64,000 nucleotides of DNA from an uncultured Clostridium sp. Lineage in GTDB: Bacteria; Bacillota; Clostridia; TANB77; CAG-508. The translations under genes were made by a program, and so were the position numbers. Where the stretch lies: NCBI GenBank assembly GCA_947648905.1, contig CANSPP010000003.1:110684-174683 (forward strand). The letters run 5' to 3'. This document shows, in pieces, positions 7,832-16,705 of this stretch; position 1 is the first letter of the stretch; the number at the start of each line of letters is the position of its first letter. The notes below the pieces were generated by a model. It was given only the letters and a program-made list of their open reading frames with translations, did not search any database and had not been told where the DNA came from.

Positions 7832-9547
7832 CTAGTTAAGTACTGTTTTAATTTCTTCAAATCTTTTAATTTTTTGTGTTGTCGTTTTTATTAAATCTTT
7901 ATCTGTTATTGATATTTCTCTAATATATTTGTATGCTGGCATTGTTTTATTAACTTTTTTAACTTCTTGCCATATTAATTCTTTTAATTTTTCTTCATCT
8001 GTTGTTCCATAAGTTGATTCTGCAAGTTCTTTGTCATAAACTATTTTTGCACATATCTTGTAATCTCCATCATCTTCTGGTCTTCCATAAACGAAACTTT
8101 CTTTTACTCCACTGATTTTATTAACTAACGTTTCTAATTCTTCTGGGTAAATATTTTTTCCGTTTTTTAATACTATAACAAATTTCTTTCTTCCAGATAT
8201 AAATATAAATCCATCTTTATCAATTTTTGCTAAATCTCCTGTATGTAACCAACCATCTTGTAATGTTTCTTTTGTTGCTTCGTCATTATTGTAATATCCC
8301 ATCATTATTGTTGGACCTTTAACTAGTAATTCTCCTATTCCTTCTTCATTTGGTTCATCTATTTTTACATCTAAGCTTGGAAATGCTTTTCCAATTGAAC
8401 CTAATCTTTGATATTTGTCATCTTCTGCTGCAATTACTGGTGAACTTTCTGTTAGTCCATATCCTTGTAACATTTTTACTCCAAGTTCATTAAATCCTTT
8501 TTCTGCAGTTGGGTCTAACGCTGCGCCTCCTGCAACAAATAATCTTGCTTTTCCACCTAGGTTGTCTATTACTTCTTTAAATAGCTTTCTTCTTATATCT
8601 ATACCAAATTTTAATAAAAAGTTGCTTATTTTTATTCCTTTTTTTACTGTTTCTAGTTTACCTTTTTTCTCAATTCCTTTCATTATCTTTTTATACATTG
8701 TTTCGTATAAAACTGGAACTGAAATCATTGCTGTTACTTGATATTCTTTTGCGTTATCTGCAATATGTCTTATTCCCTCACAAAATGCTATTGAGCATCC
8801 TTTTGATATAGGATATAAAAATCCAACTGTACATTCAAATGTGTGATGTAATGGTAAGAATGATAACATTCTATCTTCTGGAACTAATTTTATCACTGAT
8901 GCTATATCCATTAAGTTCGCACAAATATTTCTTTGTGATAACATTACAGCTTTTGACATTGCTGTTGTTCCTGATGTAAATAGCATTATTCCCATTGCTT
9001 CTGCATCAATTTCACTATCTAAATATTCTCTATTTCCATCTTCTAATAATTTTGCGCCTTGTTCCATTAACTCTTTTTGAGAATATATATCATTTTCTTT
9101 TTTGTTTAAATCCATAGAAATAAAGTATTTCACATTTGATGTATTTCTATTTTTTACATCATTCATTATTTCATCATATTTATTTGAGTATACTATTGCT
9201 TCTACTTCTGAGCGAATCATTAAACTTTCAATTTCGTTTGCTGGTAAAGCTTTGTCTAGTGGAACTATTACACCTGTTCCTGTTGCTACTGCTAAATATG
9301 TTACACACCACTCATATCTATTATCTGATATTACTGCTATCCTTTTACCTTTTAGCCCTAAATTTACTAATACTGTTCCAAAACTTTTTACGTCTTTTGC
9401 AAATTGTTTATATGTAATTTCTCTAAATTTTCCTGGTTCGTCTGTTTTATATACATATGCTGCATTATCCCCAAATTTTTCTTCTGATTTTTTTAGCATA
9501 TCTCTTAAATCTGTAAGCTTTTCAAATTTATGTATTGGTTTTCTCAT
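7832..9547 (-). CDS. Long-chain acyl-CoA synthetase (AMP-forming)
   Basis: 571 residues. The adenylation P-loop LFTSGTTAMSKA lies at about residues 189-200, followed by the ANL-family motifs QGYGLTE, HTGDLAKIDKDGF and the C-terminal FVIVLKNGKNIYPEELE with the catalytic Lys. These enzymes activate fatty acids to acyl-AMP and then acyl-CoA at the membrane. The start at MRKPIHK is preferred (AAGGAG six bases upstream); an ATG eight codons earlier reaches into a repeat element. A TetR-type regulator lies just upstream on the same strand, a common arrangement for fatty-acid genes. Fatty-acid specificity is inferred from family. Confidence 0.88.
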   Translation of the reverse strand: MRKPIHKFEKLTDLRDMLKKSEEKFGDNAAYVYKTDEPGKFREITYKQFAKDVKSFGTVLVNLGLKGKRIAVISDNRYEWCVTYLAVATGTGVIVPLDKALPANEIESLMIRSEVEAIVYSNKYDEIMNDVKNRNTSNVKYFISMDLNKKENDIYSQKELMEQGAKLLEDGNREYLDSEIDAEAMGIMLFTSGTTAMSKAVMLSQRNICANLMDIASVIKLVPEDRMLSFLPLHHTFECTVGFLYPISKGCSIAFCEGIRHIADNAKEYQVTAMISVPVLYETMYKKIMKGIEKKGKLETVKKGIKISNFLLKFGIDIRRKLFKEVIDNLGGKARLFVAGGAALDPTAEKGFNELGVKMLQGYGLTESSPVIAAEDDKYQRLGSIGKAFPSLDVKIDEPNEEGIGELLVKGPTIMMGYYNNDEATKETLQDGWLHTGDLAKIDKDGFIFISGRKKFVIVLKNGKNIYPEELETLVNKISGVKESFVYGRPEDDGDYKICAKIVYDKELAESTYGTTDEEKLKELIWQEVKKVNKTMPAYKYIREISITDKDLIKTTTQKIKRFEEIKTVLN

Positions 9548-9574
9548 TTCAATTCTCCTTCTATTTCCCATTTT

Positions 9575-9606
9575 GATGTTTTTTTGGGACAGGGCTAAAA
9601 AGCATC
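9575..9606. repeat. Dispersed hairpin repeat, element b
   Basis: GATG...CATC arms enclosing GGGACAGGGC on the plus strand, between the ligase and tetR genes; overlaps the last codons of tetR. Confidence 0.6.
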
Positions 9607-10171
9607 ATTTTCTTAATCCTTTTATTACCGTGCCTTCAAATTCTTTGTATAGCTTAGTTACATCTATTTCTTCTTGGCTTCTTGCTTTATATACTAAGCT
9701 TGAGCATATTAATCCATATATCTCAGATGCTATAGCTTGTGGATTTCCTTGTTTTATTTCTCCCTTTTCTATTCCAGCTTTTACTATTTGTTCAATTTTT
9801 TCGATATATGTAAATATTTGCTCTTTGCACATTTGGTTTCTTGCTTCATTTCCCCAAAATTGATTTAGCAATATTGTTATTAAGTTCTCATATTTTACTA
9901 CTATTTTTATTTGTATTAGCACTATTGCTTTTAATTTATCTATGTAGTTTGGTAGTTTGTCTATTTTTATATCCACACTATTGTTTAGTAGTTTCATTCC
10001 TTCTTCTACTAAAAAGTTGAATATTTCCTCTTTGCTAGAAAAATGATAGTATAGTGTTCCCTTTGCTACTCCTACTGTTGCAGTTATTTCTTCTATACTT
10101 GTTGCATCATATCCTTTTTCTGCAAATAATTTCATAGACGCTTCAAATATTTTTCTCTTGGTTTTGTTCAT
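9605..10171 (-). CDS. TetR-family transcriptional regulator
   Basis: 188 residues. The N-terminal helix-turn-helix is classical: AEKGYDATSIEEITATVGVAKGTLYYHFSSKEEIF in outline (residues about 17-50). The C-terminal ligand domain is divergent. It lies directly upstream of the acyl-CoA ligase in the same orientation, so it probably senses an acyl-CoA or related lipid and controls that gene, in the manner of FadR-type TetR regulators; this is inference from position. The repeat element b sits in the gap. Confidence 0.88.
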   Translation of the reverse strand: MNKTKRKIFEASMKLFAEKGYDATSIEEITATVGVAKGTLYYHFSSKEEIFNFLVEEGMKLLNNSVDIKIDKLPNYIDKLKAIVLIQIKIVVKYENLITILLNQFWGNEARNQMCKEQIFTYIEKIEQIVKAGIEKGEIKQGNPQAIASEIYGLICSSLVYKARSQEEIDVTKLYKEFEGTVIKGLRK

Positions 10172-10336
10172 TTTTCCACCCTTTCAATCAACTCTATTAT
10201 ATATATTTTTATTCATTTTTGCAATAGTTTTATGTCATTTTGACTACATAGTACAAAATAAAATAATAATAAAGATTATATATTTCTTCGAATATATAAT
10301 CTTTTTAATTTCTTTCATTAGTTATTGTAATTTTTC

Positions 10337-10363
10337 TGCCAAAAAGGTCCGTCCCTAATGGCA
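10337..10363 (-). repeat. Dispersed hairpin repeat, element c
   Basis: TGCCA/TGGCA ends with the GGGACGGACC-TTTTT core read on the minus strand; sits immediately past the lon-like gene stop. Confidence 0.75.
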
Positions 10364-10365
10364 TA

Positions 10366-12750
10366 TTATTTTGAACTTACTTTTGCATATTTTTTAAGTT
10401 TTTCATAAACAAGATAATTTACAGTACCTGCTGGGAAGTGACCGTCTTTGTCTTTTTTACCAGCTGGAACTCCTGTTAAAACTTCAATTCCTTCTTCTAT
10501 AGTAGATACAGAATAAATATGGAATTTTTGATTTTTAACAGCTTCAATAATCTCATCTGATAATTGCAAATTATCAACATTTTGAATAGGTATCATAACA
10601 CCATGAGAACCATCTAATCCACGAGTTTTACATACTTGGAAGTATCCCTCTATCTTTTCATTTACTCCACCTATTGGTTGTATTTGTCCTTTTTGATTTA
10701 CAGAACCAGTTACTGCAATAGCTTGGTTAATTGGAATTCCTGATAAACTTGAAAGTAATCCATATAATTCTGTACTTGAAGCACTATCACCGTCAACTCC
10801 ATTATATAATTGTTCAAAGCAAATACTTGCAGTTAAACATAATGGGATATCTTGTGCAAACATTTCTCCTAAATACCCAGTTAAAATTAGTACTCCTTTT
10901 GAGTGTGATGGTCCAGAAATTTCAACTTCTCTTTCTATGTTTACTATTCCGCTTTTTCCTGTATATGTGTTTGCAGTTATTTTAGCTGGTTTGCCAAATG
11001 TGTAATCTCCAATTGTCATTACTGTTAGACCATTTAATTCTCCAACTTCATATCCAGAAGTGTTTATTAAAAGTGAATTTTGTTTTATCATTTCTAGATA
11101 TCTTTCGTCATATTTCTTTACTCTTTCAACTCTTTCCGCTAAGGCTTTGTCTATAAATTTTGCGGTTACAGTTTTTGATTTTGACATTTTTGCCCAAGTT
11201 GCAGCTTCTCCTACTACTTGCATTAGGTCATTAAATCTTGTTGAAACTTTACTATGGCTACCTGCTAATCTAGATGCATATTCTACTAGTCTTGCCATCG
11301 CTTCTTTGTCTAGGTGTGGCAATTCTTCTGCTTCACAGAAACTATATATAATTCTTGCTAATTTGTTTACATTTTCTTTGTTAATTTCAGCAGATTCTTC
11401 AAATTCAACTTTTATTTTAAATAATTTTCTAAAGTCTGAGTCCATTGCCAAAAGTGTTTGATAAATGTTTGCACTACCTATTAAAATAACTTTTAAATCT
11501 AGTGGTATAGGCTCTGGCTTTAAGGAAACCAAAACCATTGAAGAACGTTGGTCTGTTGTGTTTTCTATCGCTATTTGTTTTACTCTTAATGCCTTTTTTA
11601 AAGCTTCATAACAAGCACCATTTGCTAATAAGTCCTTAGCTTGAAAAACTATATATCCACCATTTGCTTGTTGCATAAGCCCTGGTTTTAACATTGTGTG
11701 GTCTGTTTTTAATGCTCCATAGTAATTTTCATATTCTAAGCATCCAAAAATATTGTGATATGAATAGTTAGAATCCATTATAACAGGTGCACCTTCACGG
11801 TTTGAATTATCTATAAATAGGTTTACACGATAATTTTCACTTGGGTCTGGTTTTTTAATAGCTGGCCCTTGTTGTGGCTGTTGAGGTTGTTTTGTATTTT
11901 CTTCTAAAAATGCTGGTATATTTTTTAATACGTCTTGTCTTACGTCATTGAAAAATTTAGTTATTTTTTTATTTCTTTTATATTGTGATTTTAAATAATT
12001 GATGTGTGCATTAACTGTAAGTAATGCAACATTTGATTGCCATTCTGATATTTTATTGTCTGATAAGCGCTCGATTTCTTTAATTTTAGTTATTGTTGCC
12101 ATTATTTGTTCTTGAACTACTACTGCTTTTTCTTCATATGCTTTTTTTACTTCTTCTGCAAGCTTTTCGAACTCTTCTTCCTCAATTGCTCTTCCATCTA
12201 CAATTGGAGTCATATAAATTCCATTTTGTGCTGTTTTTACTTGAAAATTGTATTTTGACGCATCTTGGTTTAATTTTTCTAATAGTTCTGTACGTTTTGT
12301 TTCAAATTCTTGTTTTATTAGTGTTTTTTCTTTTTCGAAATCATCATTATTAAATGTTTTCTTAATATCTTTTTTTATTTCTTTTATAAATCCGTCCATT
12401 GAGTCTTTAAATTGTTTTCCTTGTCCAGCTGGAAGTTCTATTGCAACTGGTTGATTAGGATTTTCAAAATTATATACATAGCACCAGTCTGATGGCACTT
12501 TTTTCTTCGCTGCAATTGTATCTAAATAGTTTTTAGTATACATTGTTTTTCCTACACCACTTGGTCCTTCTAAGTATAGGTTATATCCTTTTACATCTAC
12601 TTTTAGTCCAAATTCTAGTGCTTTTATTCCACGTTCTTGGCCTATTCCTTCTATTATTGGGTCTAAATCTGCTGTTGTATTAAACTCAAAAACAGATGGA
12701 TTACAGGTCATTTTTAGTTGTTTGTAATTTAATTCATTTTTTCTTTTCAT
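10366..12750 (-). CDS. Lon-related ATP-dependent protease (AAA_32/LonB-like)
   Basis: 794 residues. Walker A GPSGVGKT is at residues 62-69; a long coiled insertion (about 150-290) follows, then the AAA core with FQAKDLL and a lid segment. The C-terminal S16 protease domain contains the catalytic serine in GVDGDSASSTELYGLL and the catalytic lysine in IGGVNEKIEGYF, forming the Lon Ser-Lys dyad. It is the form found in many Clostridia as a Lon-related putative protease. It degrades misfolded or regulatory proteins in the cytoplasm. Monocistronic; the start has GGAGG close upstream. Confidence 0.93.
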   Translation of the reverse strand: MKRKNELNYKQLKMTCNPSVFEFNTTADLDPIIEGIGQERGIKALEFGLKVDVKGYNLYLEGPSGVGKTMYTKNYLDTIAAKKKVPSDWCYVYNFENPNQPVAIELPAGQGKQFKDSMDGFIKEIKKDIKKTFNNDDFEKEKTLIKQEFETKRTELLEKLNQDASKYNFQVKTAQNGIYMTPIVDGRAIEEEEFEKLAEEVKKAYEEKAVVVQEQIMATITKIKEIERLSDNKISEWQSNVALLTVNAHINYLKSQYKRNKKITKFFNDVRQDVLKNIPAFLEENTKQPQQPQQGPAIKKPDPSENYRVNLFIDNSNREGAPVIMDSNYSYHNIFGCLEYENYYGALKTDHTMLKPGLMQQANGGYIVFQAKDLLANGACYEALKKALRVKQIAIENTTDQRSSMVLVSLKPEPIPLDLKVILIGSANIYQTLLAMDSDFRKLFKIKVEFEESAEINKENVNKLARIIYSFCEAEELPHLDKEAMARLVEYASRLAGSHSKVSTRFNDLMQVVGEAATWAKMSKSKTVTAKFIDKALAERVERVKKYDERYLEMIKQNSLLINTSGYEVGELNGLTVMTIGDYTFGKPAKITANTYTGKSGIVNIEREVEISGPSHSKGVLILTGYLGEMFAQDIPLCLTASICFEQLYNGVDGDSASSTELYGLLSSLSGIPINQAIAVTGSVNQKGQIQPIGGVNEKIEGYFQVCKTRGLDGSHGVMIPIQNVDNLQLSDEIIEAVKNQKFHIYSVSTIEEGIEVLTGVPAGKKDKDGHFPAGTVNYLVYEKLKKYAKVSSK

Positions 12751-12858
12751 TTGTTTCCTCCATATTTTTTCTTAGTATGTCCAATTTAAGTTTATTTTAT
12801 ATTAGTTCTCCTTAAAAGTAAAGAATTATTACAAATTTTTTGAATTTACGTGATTTTT

Positions 12859-13260
12859 TTAAAATATATTTTCTAAATTAAATGCATATTTATCTTCAAT
12901 ATGTCGTAAAATAAATTTACTCTCATCAATTTTGCTAAGAACTTGTTCATAATCATTAGTCTCAATGCTACTATTTATACCAACAATATCTGTTTCAACT
13001 TTTTCTAACTCATCATGTTCTATATAATAAGCCAGCTTACTATGAACATCTTCCCAATTGTCTTTAATTTCTTTTATCTTATCTTTAATATTATCTTTAT
13101 CAATATTTTCATTTTCTCCTATTTTAGTAATTTCTGATTTTAGTTCATCTAATTCTTGGTTCAACTTGTCTACTGTTGTTGTTGTATACTTTTGAGTTAT
13201 TATATTAGCTATAACTATTGCTACTACTATAACTATACATATAATTGTTTCTTTTCTCAT
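12859..13260 (-). CDS. DUF4363 family membrane-anchored protein
   Basis: 133 residues with one N-terminal membrane segment (about 5-25) and a helical, charged outer part. The pattern of a DUF421 gene followed immediately by a small protein with NWEDVHSKLAYYIEHDE is typical of DUF4363 in Clostridia. It starts 4 bases after the DUF421 stop, so the two are co-transcribed and probably act together. Function unknown; a role in the cell envelope is inferred. Confidence 0.8.
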   Translation of the reverse strand: MRKETIICIVIVVAIVIANIITQKYTTTTVDKLNQELDELKSEITKIGENENIDKDNIKDKIKEIKDNWEDVHSKLAYYIEHDELEKVETDIVGINSSIETNDYEQVLSKIDESKFILRHIEDKYAFNLENIF

Positions 13261-13263
13261 AAT

Positions 13264-13935
13264 TTAAAACTCCTTTTTCTGACAAAAAATTTGGCCTTTT
13301 CCATCTAATGTCACTACTAATGCTTCCTCTGGCTTTATCCCAAACTTTTCAGTTTGTTTTTTTAACCAGTTATAATTTTTACCAATAGCTTTCAAATTAG
13401 CTTCCATAACCTTTCCATCTATTACTAAATCATATGGAATTCCTTCATACTCTGGCAAAATATTAAAATCCTCTGGAATAGTATTTCTCTTTTCTGGCTT
13501 CTGTATAACAGTAACTTGCCCACTAGTCTCCAAAATTGCATACTCTACATCACCTAAATTTATAACGTTATTCCCTCTCAGCCTTTCTTCTAACTCATTT
13601 ATTGTAAATCTTTCCTTTACTAATGCTTCTTCATTAATCTTCCCTCTATAAATCAAAATACTTGGTTTACCACATATTATCTCTCTTGCTTTTAAACTTT
13701 TTAAATTTATAACAGAAATTACCAAATGCATAACTAAAAGTCCTAAAATAGGCACAATTCCATTAAATATCGGAATTCCAATTTCTGTCATTGGTATTGA
13801 AGCCAAATCTGCTATCATAATAGAAATTGCCAACTCAAAAGGTTGCAACTGACCAATTTCTCTCTTTCCCATTAATCTCATCACTATCAAGACTACTAAA
13901 TATAAAACAATAGCTCTAAAAAATGTAATTAACAT
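13264..13935 (-). CDS. DUF421 (YetF-family) membrane protein
   Basis: About 223 residues. Three N-terminal membrane segments with RLMGKREIGQLQPFELAISIMIADLAS, the signature of the DUF421/YetF family, then two small soluble alpha/beta repeats (GKPSILIYRGKI and YDLVIDGKV). The start at MLITFFRAI is chosen because AAGGAG precedes it by seven bases. A longer frame to 13992 would add the peptide SNWGRFFFGQ, which is only the translation of repeat element d. YetF proteins are widespread in spore formers; one paralogue binds germination-related partners, but the role here is unknown. Confidence 0.87.
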   Translation of the reverse strand: MLITFFRAIVLYLVVLIVMRLMGKREIGQLQPFELAISIMIADLASIPMTEIGIPIFNGIVPILGLLVMHLVISVINLKSLKAREIICGKPSILIYRGKINEEALVKERFTINELEERLRGNNVINLGDVEYAILETSGQVTVIQKPEKRNTIPEDFNILPEYEGIPYDLVIDGKVMEANLKAIGKNYNWLKKQTEKFGIKPEEALVVTLDGKGQIFCQKKEF

Positions 13936-13960
13936 TAAAACTTCTCCTTTATGTTCAAAC

Positions 13961-13991
13961 TGTCCAAAAAAGAAACGTCCCCAATTGGACA
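13961..13991 (-). repeat. Dispersed hairpin repeat, element d
   Basis: TGTCCAA...TTGGACA arms enclosing GGGGACGTTTCTTTTTT on the minus strand, just upstream of the DUF421 gene. Confidence 0.7.
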
Positions 13992-14117
13992 TTTTTATTT
14001 TTTACAATTTTTTACTACTTTATACTATTTGTATAAATAAATTTTTTTTGTAAATAATAAGCTTAGAACCTTTGAAAAATTTACATTATAATAAAAAAAA
14101 CTAAGGAGGTTGGACCT

Positions 14118-14492
14118 ATGTCAGAAGCTCAAGGAAGTCGTGCAAATAGTGGTACTTCTACTGTATGGCAAATAGTTGGTAGATTAATTGGTGCTGCTGT
14201 TGTACTTGCTATTACTGCATTCTTTACACCTGGATTCACTATAAATAGCATTTGGACTTTAGCTATAGCCGCTATAGTTTTAACTATAATCGATTACTTA
14301 GTAGTCAAGTTTACGGGCTTACACGCTAGTCCTTTTGGTAAAGGCTTTGTAGGATTTGCATTAGCCGCAATTACATTATATGTTACTCAATTTTTTGTTG
14401 CTGGTTACTCTATATCTTGGATAGCCGCTATTATAGGTGCTTTAATCTATGGTGTTGTTGATTACTTCATACCTGGAAATCAATCTATGTAG
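14118..14492 (+). CDS. Four-helix membrane protein, phage-holin-family (YvlD-like)
   Basis: 124 residues with a short polar N-terminus and four membrane segments (about 16-36, 42-62, 72-92, 98-118). The layout and TPGF..NSIWTLA pattern fit the Firmicutes phage holin family/YvlD-type proteins that occur in chromosomes without a lysis partner. Strong ribosome binding site AAGGAGG twelve bases before ATG. Stand-alone, with a terminator. It may affect envelope stress, as yvlD-type genes do in Bacillus, but that is inference. Confidence 0.7.
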   Translation: MSEAQGSRANSGTSTVWQIVGRLIGAAVVLAITAFFTPGFTINSIWTLAIAAIVLTIIDYLVVKFTGLHASPFGKGFVGFALAAITLYVTQFFVAGYSISWIAAIIGALIYGVVDYFIPGNQSM

Positions 14493-14497
14493 TAAAA

Positions 14498-14546
14498 AAT
14501 CAGCTTAAATTATATTGTTATTAGAACATTATAATTTAAGCTGATT
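14498..14546. terminator. Bidirectional intrinsic terminator
   Basis: AATCAGCTTAAATTATA and its complement separated by 15 bases, between convergent genes. Confidence 0.8.
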
Positions 14547-14555
14547 ACTTTATAT

Positions 14556-15221
14556 TTATATCTTCTCAACTATTTCGTTTTTATTTTTATAAATTGATTT
14601 TTCAGGCACAACTCCTCTTACAGAAGAAAGTGGATATATATTAGAATTTTTCCCAACAACACTACCCGGATTTAAAACAGTTCCACAACCGATTTCAACT
14701 TCATCTCCAAGCATTGCACCAAACTTCTTAATTCCAGTTTCAATTTGTTCTTTTCCATTTTTTACAATTACCAATTTTTTATCAGACTTTACATTTGAAG
14801 TAATTGAACCTGCTCCCATATGAGCTTTATATCCTAAAATCGAGTCACCTACATAATTATAATGTGGCACTTGTACTTTATTAAACAAAATTACATTTTT
14901 AAGTTCTGTTGAATTTCCAACAACTGCACCTTCTCCTACAATTGCCTTTCCTCTGATAAATGCACAATGCCTTACTTCTGCATTTTCACAAATTATGCAA
15001 GGTGCTGCTATGTATGCAGTTGGTGCAACTTTTGCTGTTTTGGCAATCCATATATTTTCTTCTACTTCTTCGTATTTTTCTTTGTCTAAACTTTTTCCTA
15101 ATTCTATTATAAAATCTGCAATTTTAGGTAACGCTTCCCATGGATATGTTACTGTTTCTAACAAATCTTTTGCTATTGTTTCTTCTAAATTATATAAATT
15201 CTTTATTTTACATTCTTCCAT
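14556..15221 (-). CDS. Left-handed beta-helix acyltransferase (GlmU C-domain-like)
   Basis: 221 residues. Hexapeptide repeats (IAKTAKVAPTAYIAAPCIIC, VGEGAVVGNSTELK, VEIGCGTVLNPGSVVG) form a left-handed beta-helix. The segment VPHYNYVGDSILGYKAHMGAGSITSN closely follows the acetyltransferase part of GlmU-like enzymes. It is encoded directly after a UDP-sugar pyrophosphorylase, so together they may form a split GlmU: acetylation plus uridylylation towards UDP-GlcNAc. Start MEECKIK is supported by AAGGAG seven bases upstream; a longer start would only translate repeat e. Substrate is inferred. Confidence 0.8.
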   Translation of the reverse strand: MEECKIKNLYNLEETIAKDLLETVTYPWEALPKIADFIIELGKSLDKEKYEEVEENIWIAKTAKVAPTAYIAAPCIICENAEVRHCAFIRGKAIVGEGAVVGNSTELKNVILFNKVQVPHYNYVGDSILGYKAHMGAGSITSNVKSDKKLVIVKNGKEQIETGIKKFGAMLGDEVEIGCGTVLNPGSVVGKNSNIYPLSSVRGVVPEKSIYKNKNEIVEKI

Positions 15222-15240
15222 AATTTTCTCCTTGATTACA

Positions 15241-15262
15241 GGGACAAAAAAGAAACGTCCCC
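15241..15262 (-). repeat. Dispersed hairpin repeat, element e
   Basis: GGGAC/GTCCC ends with GGGGACGTTTCTTTTTTG core on the minus strand, in the 50-bp gap between the pyrophosphorylase and acyltransferase genes. Confidence 0.7.
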
Positions 15263-15271
15263 AAATTTCCC

Positions 15272-16522
15272 TTATCTTTTTTGTCTTTCCCAATATTTTT
15301 CATATAGCTCTTTAGCTGTTTTAGGGCTGTCAACACCATCTTTATTTTTTACTGGTGCAAAGTCATCTTCCCTTTTGCCTCTTAAAATTGCTATATCGTC
15401 AAAAAATTCAAATGCATCAAATATAAAAGATTCAAATTTATAGCAATTTGGCTCTGTTGGTATTATTTCTTTACCTTCTTCGTTTATATATGAATTTTTC
15501 TTAACTGCACTATGATATATTAATGGCTCTTTGCTAATTTTTTCGATTGCTTCTATTGTGTATAGGTTACACATGATATGTGATTCCCCATATTTTAGTT
15601 CTCCATTCATGTCTGTTTCTTCTGCCATTTTTTCTGGGAGTTCTGTATATTCAATTACTTTTGGGCATTTGTTCATTTTGCAAAATACTCCTACTCTTTC
15701 GTGTGGATTTGCTTTTACTACTGATTTTGATGCTATTTCCACTCCTTCGTCTATTGCCATTCCAAGTAATGTTACATCTGCCATTTTTAATAAGGCATTA
15801 TCAACACTTCCAATAAATACCCACTTTATCCCTTTTTCTTTCATATCTGCTAGGCATCCATTTTGTCTTAGAGATGCATATGTTCCGCCATTTCCGTCTG
15901 ATGCCTCCTTTATTTTTAGATTTTTTCCTATTAGCATTTTGCCTTGTTTGTCTATTAATGGTAATCCACCTTGTACGAATGTGGTTACTTGGTTTTTGTC
16001 ATATCCAAAATAGTTGTGTTTTTCTAAGAAATCTACTGTATCTTGATTGTTTTCTTTACTTGTCATTATGTACCATGGGATTGTTGTGTTATATTTTTTA
16101 TTCGCTTCTTTTAGATTATCTGCTAATATTTCAAATAGATATTTTCCTTTTCCATATACGTCTAATTTGAATGTTCCTTTTGGTCCGCAATGCCCAAGTC
16201 TTGTTCCTTGCCCACCTGCCATTGTTACTACTGCATATTTTCCGCTTCTTATTATTTGCTCTCCTAATTCGTCAAATCTTTCTTTTTGGTCTTTTGATAG
16301 TTTTGCTTTGTCTAAATATGATGTTGATTCTATTTTATTTTCTTTTATTTCTACTGGCTTTTTTGTATGTTCGTATAATTCCATTATTTGATCAAAATCT
16401 ATTCTTTCAATTTGCTCAATTAATTCTTGCTTTTTTGTTTCATCTATATTTTTTAATAATTTTATAATATGGTCTTGGTTGTATCTCTCTAATAGCTGTA
16501 TTATTTCTTGCTCTTTATCCAT
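15272..16522 (-). CDS. UDP-sugar pyrophosphorylase (UDPGP family)
   Basis: 416 residues. The nucleotide-binding signature MAGGQGTRLGHCGPKGTF is at about residues 101-118, and FVQGGLPL, GNGGTYASL and VFIGSVDNALLKMAD follow, as in eukaryotic-type UDP-N-acetylglucosamine/galactosamine pyrophosphorylases. The enzyme joins UTP and a hexose or N-acetylhexosamine 1-phosphate to UDP-sugar and pyrophosphate in the cytoplasm, supplying cell-wall or glycan synthesis. It is the upstream partner of the beta-helix acyltransferase. The N-terminal 70 residues are helical. The exact sugar cannot be told from sequence alone. Confidence 0.9.
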   Translation of the reverse strand: MDKEQEIIQLLERYNQDHIIKLLKNIDETKKQELIEQIERIDFDQIMELYEHTKKPVEIKENKIESTSYLDKAKLSKDQKERFDELGEQIIRSGKYAVVTMAGGQGTRLGHCGPKGTFKLDVYGKGKYLFEILADNLKEANKKYNTTIPWYIMTSKENNQDTVDFLEKHNYFGYDKNQVTTFVQGGLPLIDKQGKMLIGKNLKIKEASDGNGGTYASLRQNGCLADMKEKGIKWVFIGSVDNALLKMADVTLLGMAIDEGVEIASKSVVKANPHERVGVFCKMNKCPKVIEYTELPEKMAEETDMNGELKYGESHIMCNLYTIEAIEKISKEPLIYHSAVKKNSYINEEGKEIIPTEPNCYKFESFIFDAFEFFDDIAILRGKREDDFAPVKNKDGVDSPKTAKELYEKYWERQKR

Positions 16523-16668
16523 AGTTATCTTTCCTTCCTAATTGGTCTAATCTATTATATGCTATCATTAGTCCTTTTGTCATTTTAACATAGTTCTTTC
16601 TATTTATCAACGTTTTTCGACTTTCTTTTTATTTTAAAGTTACTGGATAATTGGTTTGGGGACTTTTT

Positions 16669-16696
16669 AAAAAAGGAATATCAAAATAGATATTCC
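16669..16696 (-). terminator. Intrinsic terminator after spoIVA
   Basis: GGAATATC-AAAATA-GATATTCC followed on the minus strand by a T-run. A partial repeat-like GGGGACTTTTT lies just beyond (16657-16667). Confidence 0.8.
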
Positions 16697-16705
16697 CCTA
16701 TCACT

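Noticed and set aside
9102-9863. 253-residue plus-strand ORF
   Set aside because: Antisense shadow of the acyl-CoA ligase and tetR genes; low-complexity hydrophobic translation and no ribosome binding site.
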